The notes under the pieces: generated by a model | Databases searched by the model: none | The model's input: the letters and a program-made list of their open reading frames with translations, nothing else | Told to the model about the DNA's origin: nothing | From: an uncultured Prevotellaceae bacterium | Lineage (GTDB): Bacteria > Bacteroidota > Bacteroidia > Bacteroidales > Bacteroidaceae | Length of the DNA: 48,998 nt | Direction: 5' to 3' | Assembly: GCA_902799455.1 (NCBI GenBank) | Contig: CADCAX010000008.1 | Span: forward strand, 1-48,998 | Program-made: the position numbers and the translations under genes | Shown: one piece after another, positions 43,170-48,998 of the stretch | Numbering within the stretch: the first letter of the stretch is position 1 | How the letters are laid out: each line of letters opens with the position of its first letter

Positions 43170-43645
43170 TACAGCGCCTTGTTGAGGTTCACCATCTCGA
43201 TAGCTGATATCATAGCATCAGCACCTTTGTTACCAGCCTTTGTTCCTGCACGCTTTGTTCCTGCACGTTCTACTGCCTGCTCTATAGAGTCAGTTGTAAG
43301 GATGCCATTGAGTACTGGTACACCTGTCTTGAACGCAGCCATAGCGATACCCTTTGCACTCTCATTTGCTACCATATCAAAATGTGGGGTAGCGCCACGA
43401 ATTACGGCTCCAAGACATACTATTGCATCATACTTGCCGCTTGCTGCCATCTTCTCTGCAGTAAGAGGAATCTCGAATGCTCCCGGAACAAGCACTAATG
43501 TGATGTCATCGGTATTACCACCATGACGTACGAAACAGTCTTCTGCACCATTAACCAAGTGGTCAACGATAAAATCATTAAAACGAGAGGCAACAACGCC
43601 AATCTTCATGCCAGTAGCAACCAGCTGTCCTTCAATCTTTTTCAT
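43169..43645 (-). CDS. ribH: 6,7-dimethyl-8-ribityllumazine synthase
   Basis: A 158-residue enzyme that forms the lumazine precursor from the pyrimidinedione and dihydroxybutanone phosphate. Visible: [37 protein letters not shown] and [21 protein letters not shown] with the catalytic His. Two bases separate it from ribBA upstream. Length standard. Confidence 0.95.
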   Translation of the reverse strand: MKKIEGQLVATGMKIGVVASRFNDFIVDHLVNGAEDCFVRHGGNTDDITLVLVPGAFEIPLTAEKMAASGKYDAIVCLGAVIRGATPHFDMVANESAKGIAMAAFKTGVPVLNGILTTDSIEQAVERAGTKRAGTKAGNKGADAMISAIEMVNLNKAL

Positions 43646-43647
43646 TT

Positions 43648-44874
43648 TTATTTATTATTTGTATTTGGTTTTTTTACATGTAACAAATGGCCCATCTTTG
43701 CATATTTGGTGTACATATAGAATTCATCCTTCTCATTACACGTCATCTCGATAGGTTCGCGACCTACCACCTTAAGGCCAAAGCCATCAATGCCGGATAT
43801 CTTCAATGGGTTGTTTGTCATAAGAATCAGTTCGCGAATACCGAGGTCTGCAAGGATGCTTGCTCCCGTGCCATATTCCCTCAGGTCGGCAGCAAAACCG
43901 AGTGCTATATTAGCCTCAACAGTATCCATACCTTGATCCTGCAGTTTATATGCCTTCAATTTGTTGATAAGTCCTATTCCTCGCCCCTCCTGGCGCAGAT
44001 AAAGCAATACCCCCCTACCTCTCTCTTCTATGCGCTTCAAGGCCTCTGCCAACTGCTCTCCGCAGTCACATCGCAGCGACCCGAAGGCGTCGCCCGTAAG
44101 GCATTCTGAGTGTACTCGGCACAAGACAGGCTCAGGTGTCGTGACATCGCCCTTTACAAGCGCTACATGATGTTCACCTGTCACCTTATTTATATATCCA
44201 TAGGCCCTGAAAGAACCATACTTTGTTGGCAGTTCTGCATCAGTAACACACTCTATGAGTTTCTCTGTGCGACGACGATATTCCACGAGACTCTTGATGG
44301 TAACACACACAATGTTATGCTCTTTCGCCAGTTCCATGAGTTCCTTTGTACGCATCATGGTACCATCTTCACGCATTATCTCGCAGCACAAACCAGCCTC
44401 TGTCAATCCTGCGAGGCGACAAAGATCCACTGTTGCCTCTGTATGTCCTGTGCGCACCAGTACCCCACCCTCTCGTGCCTGCAGGGGGAACATATGCCCT
44501 GGACGGCGGAAGTCTATCGGTTTGCTGTTAGGGTCGGCTATAGCGCGGGCAGTAATGCCACGTTCTACAGCAGAGATACCTGTTGTTGTCGAGACATGGT
44601 CAACACTTACCGTAAAAGCTGTCTGGTGATTATCGCTATTGTGCATCACCATCTGTGGCAAATCCAGTCGCTCACACAGTTCCTTGCTCATCGGCATACA
44701 TATCAGGCCTTTGGCAATAGAAGCCATAAGGTTCACATTCTCTGTCGTTGCAAATTGCGCTGCACAGATAAGGTCGCCCTCATTTTCGCGATCAGGGTCA
44801 TCAATAACCAAGATACACTGGCCTGCTCTCAATGCCTCAAGAGCCTCTTCTATAGTGTTATAATTATTTTCCAT
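43648..44874 (-). CDS. ribBA: Bifunctional 3,4-dihydroxy-2-butanone 4-phosphate synthase / GTP cyclohydrolase II
   Basis: A 408-residue fusion. Residues 1 to about 200 are the DHBP synthase ([47 protein letters not shown]). Residues about 205-400 are GTP cyclohydrolase II ([20 protein letters not shown] with the zinc Cys residues, [26 protein letters not shown]). It makes both precursors of riboflavin. It starts 11 bases inside the end of ribE. Confidence 0.96.
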   Translation of the reverse strand: MENNYNTIEEALEALRAGQCILVIDDPDRENEGDLICAAQFATTENVNLMASIAKGLICMPMSKELCERLDLPQMVMHNSDNHQTAFTVSVDHVSTTTGISAVERGITARAIADPNSKPIDFRRPGHMFPLQAREGGVLVRTGHTEATVDLCRLAGLTEAGLCCEIMREDGTMMRTKELMELAKEHNIVCVTIKSLVEYRRRTEKLIECVTDAELPTKYGSFRAYGYINKVTGEHHVALVKGDVTTPEPVLCRVHSECLTGDAFGSLRCDCGEQLAEALKRIEERGRGVLLYLRQEGRGIGLINKLKAYKLQDQGMDTVEANIALGFAADLREYGTGASILADLGIRELILMTNNPLKISGIDGFGLKVVGREPIEMTCNEKDEFYMYTKYAKMGHLLHVKKPNTNNK

Positions 44875-45526
44875 TTTTCATAAATTGTCTGTAGAGTTCT
44901 GTCTTGTCAGTCTGGTCTTCGTCATTTGTCACCATCAACTTCTCCACATACTTTGCTATTATGTCTGTTTCGATATTTACGACATCTCCCACAACATTTG
45001 CGTGCAAGGTTGTCTCCTCTTGTGTATGAGGGATAAGGCTGACAGCAAAGCGTGTTGCCTCTACCTTTGCAACAGTAAGGCTGACGCCCTGTAATGTCAC
45101 GCTTCCCTTTGGAATGATATATCGCATCAGGTTTGTATCACACTCTATCCACAGCCATATTGCGATGTCGTCCTGTTCCTTTCTTACTACATGTCCTACG
45201 CCATCCACATGTCCTGAGACGATGTGTCCGCCAAGACGGGTATTCAGAGTCAGAGCCCTTTCAAGGTTCACTTTCGAGCCAACCTGCAGTTTTGCCATTG
45301 AGGTCTTGCGAATAGTCTCAGGCATCACATCAGCCTTGAACCATCCCTTTCCTTCTGCAGCAGAAGAGATATCTGTAACAGTAAGGCACACACCATTGGT
45401 ACAGATGCTGTCACCAATCCTAGTATCCTCCAGCACCTTGCATGCCTCAATGCAGAACGTGATGCTCTTTGCACCACGAAGGACATTCTTTATCCGACCT
45501 ATTTCTTCAACTATCCCTGTGAACAT
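44864..45526 (-). CDS. ribE: Riboflavin synthase, alpha chain
   Basis: A 220-residue enzyme that makes riboflavin and the pyrimidinedione from two lumazines. Starts [15 protein letters not shown], the family N-terminus, with duplicated domains: [13 protein letters not shown] then [14 protein letters not shown], and [18 protein letters not shown]. Overlaps ribD by 16 bases and ribBA by 11. Confidence 0.95.
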   Translation of the reverse strand: MFTGIVEEIGRIKNVLRGAKSITFCIEACKVLEDTRIGDSICTNGVCLTVTDISSAAEGKGWFKADVMPETIRKTSMAKLQVGSKVNLERALTLNTRLGGHIVSGHVDGVGHVVRKEQDDIAIWLWIECDTNLMRYIIPKGSVTLQGVSLTVAKVEATRFAVSLIPHTQEETTLHANVVGDVVNIETDIIAKYVEKLMVTNDEDQTDKTELYRQFMKNGK

Positions 45527-46629
45527 AATCCAGAAAAGAGTATATCCTCTCCTATTGGCTCTACTACTCTATTTTTTAGTTTTATTGCATTTCCCATCAA
45601 TTCGATACCTTCTCCCTCGACAGGTGTCTTGGCATTTCTGCCACCAATAATCTTTGGTGCTATGAAAGCCACCACTTCGTCAGCCAGTCCTTCTCTCAAG
45701 AGCGATTCGCTCAAGGTTCCTCCACTCTCTACGAGAACGCTGTCAATCTTCTCAGCACCTATGCGCTGCATCAGTTCTTTCAGATTGTCACACTCCCATA
45801 GTGTCGCCTCTGTTTCCTGCAGTTGCTCCAGTTTGTCAGCATCCGCACCTTCTGCAAAGACCACTACCACAGGCTGTTCTCCAGCAGTACGAATCAGTTG
45901 TGACTCCAAGGGTATTCGTGCTCTTCTGTCAAGAACGAAGCGAACAGGTTGGCGAAGCACATCATCAAGACGTACATTCAGCATCGGGTCATCAGCAAGA
46001 ACTGTTCCTATGCCTGTCATGATTGCCATATTATTGCGACGCATCTGATGGACTCTCTCACGTGCTTTTTCTCCTGTAATCCATTTGCTGTCGCCAGTAT
46101 GCGAAGCAATCTTGCCGTCTAATGTCATAGCCCATTTAAGGGTTACCCAAGGCATTCCTGTAGTGATATATTTCAGGAAAACACGATTCTGCATTTTCAG
46201 TTGCTCCACCATCTGGGCAGCTTTCGGCTCTTCCTCAAGCATATCGACCTCTATTCCTGCCTCACGCAGCTGTGCCGCACCCTTTCCTGCTACCAGAGGG
46301 TTGGGGTCTGCAAGACCAACTACCACACGAGCTATCTTATGTTCTATTATAGCTTCCGTACATGGTGGCTGATGTCCTTGATGGCAACAGGGCTCGAGGG
46401 TTACGTACATCGTAGCACCAGTGCAGTTGACTCCCTTCTCGTCAGCATCCTTGAATGCCATACGTTCGGCATGCAGGTCACCATACTTCATATGGTAGCC
46501 AGAGGCAATGACATCATCATCCCTGACGATGAGGGCACCAACGAGAGGATTTGGATTTACTGCTCCCTCACCCTGCTGGGCAACTATCATCGCCTCATGT
46601 ATTAAATATATATCGTCGTCTGTTATCAC
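45511..46629 (-). CDS. ribD: Bifunctional diaminohydroxyphosphoribosylaminopyrimidine deaminase / 5-amino-6-(5-phosphoribosylamino)uracil reductase
   Basis: A 372-residue fusion. The N-terminal deaminase zinc site is HAERMAFKDA plus VTLEPCCHQGHQPPCTEAI. The C-terminal reductase reads WVTLKWAMTLDGKIASHTGDSKWITG, then GIGTVLADDPMLNVR, and ends with KNRVVEPIGEDILFSG. GTG start at 46629. Only 19 bases separate it from the stop of the GH43 gene, which leaves no room for an FMN riboswitch. Confidence 0.95.
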   Translation of the reverse strand: MITDDDIYLIHEAMIVAQQGEGAVNPNPLVGALIVRDDDVIASGYHMKYGDLHAERMAFKDADEKGVNCTGATMYVTLEPCCHQGHQPPCTEAIIEHKIARVVVGLADPNPLVAGKGAAQLREAGIEVDMLEEEPKAAQMVEQLKMQNRVFLKYITTGMPWVTLKWAMTLDGKIASHTGDSKWITGEKARERVHQMRRNNMAIMTGIGTVLADDPMLNVRLDDVLRQPVRFVLDRRARIPLESQLIRTAGEQPVVVVFAEGADADKLEQLQETEATLWECDNLKELMQRIGAEKIDSVLVESGGTLSESLLREGLADEVVAFIAPKIIGGRNAKTPVEGEGIELMGNAIKLKNRVVEPIGEDILFSGLCSQG

Positions 46630-46630
46630 A

Positions 46631-46651
46631 AATTATGAATTATGAATTTTA
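46631..46651. repeat. Heptanucleotide repeat AATTATG x3
   Basis: AATTATG, AATTATG, AATTTTA between ribD and the GH43 gene, whose stop it supplies. It is the shortest of the arrays. Confidence 0.7.
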
Positions 46652-48808
46652 TTCAACCACTTCGTACATGAGTACTGCACCATTCTTCCTTGCAGGGTCT
46701 GGACCGGCATAGTCACATGAATAAGAACTGCCAGTAGTAGGGCTCTTGCCCACATACTTATGATTTTTCAGCGAGAGAAGCATGAAGTCATGGTCGAGGA
46801 AGTCCTGCCAGAGGAACGTTGTGCGATAGAAATCGTCATCAGAGAGTCTGGTTGCCCCGCCGGCAAAGGGTGCATCATCGGTAAAGAAGCGCACATCGCC
46901 GGGAAGTCCGTCGCCATAGACCTTTACATAGCGGCCATCAGCACATTGCAGGGCCACCCTCCCCTGTCCTCGATCTATCACTTTAAACTTTGTCAATTCG
47001 CTCTTGTCACCAGCATGGGTATCGTGAAGCACACCATGCTTCAAGGCAATCATCGGACGGCCCGTAGCCTTGTTGATGATACGGATGGTTTTACCATAAG
47101 CATAAGGGATATTCTTTGAGCGGTCGGCACAAGGCTCCTCAACGGTGAAGTTGTCGAACTCGGCATATCCGCCCTGCTTTCCTTTCACGTTGAAAGCGAA
47201 GAGAGCGTGGCGCGACCCCTGGAAACTGATGAGCTGATAAGTCAGCGGCATCATGCGGCCCACAGTCTGGAAGTTAACGCCATCTGTAGAGTATGCATAC
47301 TGCATCTGGTTATTGTCGTAGTCACCAATGCAGCGGAGCCATATTTTATCACCAGCAAAACCGGATGGCACAACAACTGTGTCGTTAGTCATCTGCTCAA
47401 AGGAACGTAATGAGAGTGTGTTACCCTGCTTTACGAGACCTATCCACGAGCAAGGCACATTGATATTGCCAAGACCACAGACATCACCATCCTTCATGCC
47501 TTTTGTATAAAGTTCAACAGTAGCTATTGACTTCGGACCTATCACACGCTGTGTCAGCGTATTACGAGCCCACATCAGCTGTTCTGCAGGCTGTGCCTGG
47601 ATGCGCAACTTTCCACCTTTGAGACTCCATAGTTTCTCCTCTGGATTATGGTTCCACTGCCAGATGGGCTTCAGAGACTTTCCATTGAAATCATCACTAC
47701 GTTCGTAAGGAGCACGCATAGGTTGTGGTTCCTCGCCAATGCTGTAGCAGCCGAGCTTTGTGTCAGGCTTGAACCAAGTTCTCGGAGCACGACCCAGGTT
47801 ACCTTTCAGACCCACCATGGGCCAACCGTCCTCCCACGTCATAGGCATCAGACAGACAGTACGTCCAATAGAATGGAAGTCCTGCATGAAGAGAGCCCAC
47901 CACGTACCGTCCTTAGCCTGCACGATGCCACCCTGATGGGCATTGTCACAACCAGTAGCATCGGGGCTGGCAGGATTAACACCAAACTTCGTACCATCCT
48001 CACCAATGCGGTACTTCGTGCCTCGAGGCACCATCGTACGCCCTACCCCATGATAGCCATAGGTCTCATCAGCCTGAATAATACGAGTCTCGTATGGCCC
48101 CCAGATGCTCTTTGAGCGTGAGCATGTAGTACGCCCATTAGGGCTGTAGTCAGTGGAGATAAGGTAGTACATACCATCAATCTTATACATGTGGTGTCCC
48201 TCGCCAATGCCGTTACCCTCCGGGATAATCACACGGTCGGAACCCTCTACTGGTCCACTCATGTCTGGCTTCAATTCTGTACAATGTACCTCACCATATT
48301 TATGGATAGCGTATATCTTGCCGTCATCGTCGAAGAGCACACCCAAGTCGTAGATGTTACCCTTCAGGTTATGATGCTTCCAAGGGCCCTTGATATCCTT
48401 TGCCGTATAGCATTGCAGGCCCTTGCCATTGATGTTTGAGAAGACATAGAACTGTCCGTTGGCATATCGGATACATGGTGCCCAGATACCCCGGCCATAT
48501 ACCTCCTGATGATTCTTCAGGGCAAACTTGTCCTCAGGAAAATCGAAACGGTCGAAACAATAAGAGGCAAACTCCCAATTCACGAGGTCTTTTGAGTGAA
48601 GTATCACCAATCCAGGCACTGCATGCATCGTTGTTCCAGCCAGATAATAGTCATCGCCAACGCGGATAATGTCCGGGTCAGAAAACTCATCATAGAAAAG
48701 CGGATTGGTGTATGTACCATTTCCATTGTCTGCTGTCCAACTGCTCTGCGCAAAAGCCATCAAAGCAGAGAAAGCAGCGAAAAGTGTTGAAAGAGAGAAT
48801 CGTTTCAT
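46649..48808 (-). CDS. Secreted GH43 family glycoside hydrolase with C-terminal beta-trefoil-like domain
   Basis: A 719-residue protein with a signal peptide (MKRFSLSTLFAAFSALMAFA). The five-bladed propeller has the base Asp44 (YDEFSDPDIIRVGDDYYL), the modulating Asp154 (YDLGVLFDDDGKIYAIHKYG) and the acid Glu203 (GEGHHMYKIDGMYYL). A GH43-associated beta-sandwich spans about 390-570 (SDDFNGKSLKPIWQWNH, RHALFAFNVKGKQGGYAEFD), and the last 120 residues (IRIINKATGRPMIALKHGV, VALQCADGRYVKVYGD, YVGKSPTTGSSY) look like a beta-trefoil. Probable activity: beta-xylosidase or arabinofuranosidase. ATG 48808 is preferred over an in-frame ATG 75 bases upstream, which lies beyond the promoter. Confidence 0.88.
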   Translation of the reverse strand: MKRFSLSTLFAAFSALMAFAQSSWTADNGNGTYTNPLFYDEFSDPDIIRVGDDYYLAGTTMHAVPGLVILHSKDLVNWEFASYCFDRFDFPEDKFALKNHQEVYGRGIWAPCIRYANGQFYVFSNINGKGLQCYTAKDIKGPWKHHNLKGNIYDLGVLFDDDGKIYAIHKYGEVHCTELKPDMSGPVEGSDRVIIPEGNGIGEGHHMYKIDGMYYLISTDYSPNGRTTCSRSKSIWGPYETRIIQADETYGYHGVGRTMVPRGTKYRIGEDGTKFGVNPASPDATGCDNAHQGGIVQAKDGTWWALFMQDFHSIGRTVCLMPMTWEDGWPMVGLKGNLGRAPRTWFKPDTKLGCYSIGEEPQPMRAPYERSDDFNGKSLKPIWQWNHNPEEKLWSLKGGKLRIQAQPAEQLMWARNTLTQRVIGPKSIATVELYTKGMKDGDVCGLGNINVPCSWIGLVKQGNTLSLRSFEQMTNDTVVVPSGFAGDKIWLRCIGDYDNNQMQYAYSTDGVNFQTVGRMMPLTYQLISFQGSRHALFAFNVKGKQGGYAEFDNFTVEEPCADRSKNIPYAYGKTIRIINKATGRPMIALKHGVLHDTHAGDKSELTKFKVIDRGQGRVALQCADGRYVKVYGDGLPGDVRFFTDDAPFAGGATRLSDDDFYRTTFLWQDFLDHDFMLLSLKNHKYVGKSPTTGSSYSCDYAGPDPARKNGAVLMYEVVE

Positions 48809-48841
48809 ATTGTAATAGATGCAATAAATATGTTTTAGCCG

Positions 48842-48872
48842 CAAAGTTACATAAAAAATATCATATACGCAA
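48842..48872 (-). promoter_or_regulatory. Promoter of the GH43 gene and probably the riboflavin operon
   Basis: Minus strand TTG (plus 48870-48872), 20 bases, TAACTTTG (48842-48849), start codon 33 bases downstream. Confidence 0.75.
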
Positions 48873-48884
48873 AACATTTGCAAT

Positions 48885-48998
48885 TTTTCACCTTTTAAGT
48901 TTTACTTACTCCTCGGAGAATTTTTATTTTTCTCTAGGGGAATTTTATGTTTAAGGGCCTGAAACACCTGTCCAAGGGCTGTGAACTACTGTCTAAGG
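48885..48998. other. Right-edge intergenic sequence
   Basis: No gene, hairpin or repeat array of note. A weak local similarity CTGTCCAAGG / CTGTCTAAGG occurs near the end. Confidence 0.5.

Noticed and set aside
46630..46648. FMN riboswitch ahead of ribD
   Set aside because: Only 19 bases separate ribD from the previous gene, and none match the conserved RFN core.
48809..48883. Upstream in-frame start for the GH43 gene
   Set aside because: It is upstream of the promoter and would abolish the signal peptide.

Overview
The window reads as chromosome of a member of the Bacteroidota, most likely Prevotellaceae. This rests on the promoters (TTG, 18-20 bases, TAnnTTTG, seen nine times), few recognisable Shine-Dalgarno sites, a large C10 (interpain/streptopain-like) protease with a 'GIYIIDGK'-type C-terminus, secreted glycan hydrolases, and gene families typical of this phylum. 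tRNA genes carry no encoded CCA.

Layout. 1-1200: the end of purT and trmO. 1241-1440: a tRNA-Ser gene with its own promoter and a copy of its 3' end. 1441-2841: a secreted bleomycin-hydrolase-like peptidase. 2902-19621 (all minus strand): an aryl-polyene-type lipid/polyketide operon of 17 tightly packed genes, with one clear promoter at 19686-19716. It encodes three ketosynthases, three acyl carrier proteins, two hot-dog dehydratases, an AMP-forming acid ligase, a methyltransferase, three acyltransferase domains (two fused to other domains), a glycosyltransferase, an RND/MMPL exporter, a LolA-like carrier, a small drug-resistance-type membrane protein, an exported esterase and one unknown exported protein. 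No ketoreductase and no aromatic ammonia lyase is present. 19744-22212: low-molecular-weight protein tyrosine phosphatase, pgk, and the divergent kdsC. 22279-29342 (minus): C10 protease, GH105 hydrolase, SPFH protein, NfeD-like protein, MlaF and MlaE. 29516-32756 (plus): GtrA-like protein, FAD oxidoreductase and a GT-C-type membrane protein. 32867-40743 (plus): guaB, then an outer-membrane/periplasm biogenesis run (two parvulin-type chaperones and an OstA/LptA-like protein) ending in mutL. 40826-41036: tRNA-Val with promoter and strong terminator. 41037-41702: no protein gene of normal size, but nested inverted repeats, a good promoter and a structured candidate small RNA. 41703-48808 (minus): GH43 hydrolase, ribD, ribE, ribBA, ribH and a UPF0371/DUF1846 protein, nearly without gaps.

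How the parts work together. The large operon would load a carboxylic (probably aromatic) starter on an ACP, extend it by ketosynthase/dehydratase cycles, methylate it, attach it to a lipid or sugar carrier, and export it to the outer membrane. Ketoreduction and the starter acid must come from elsewhere. The Mla and OstA/parvulin genes serve the same envelope in a housekeeping role.

A pattern seen across the window is a family of 7-bp tandem repeats at gene junctions. Unit sequences differ (GGATGAA, GGTTAAA, GAATTAT, ATAATGC, AGTTAAG, TATGAAT, AACGGTT, AGTTTAG), but the period stays at seven and most units carry a stop triplet. Because 7 mod 3 is 1, three or more units place a stop in every reading frame.
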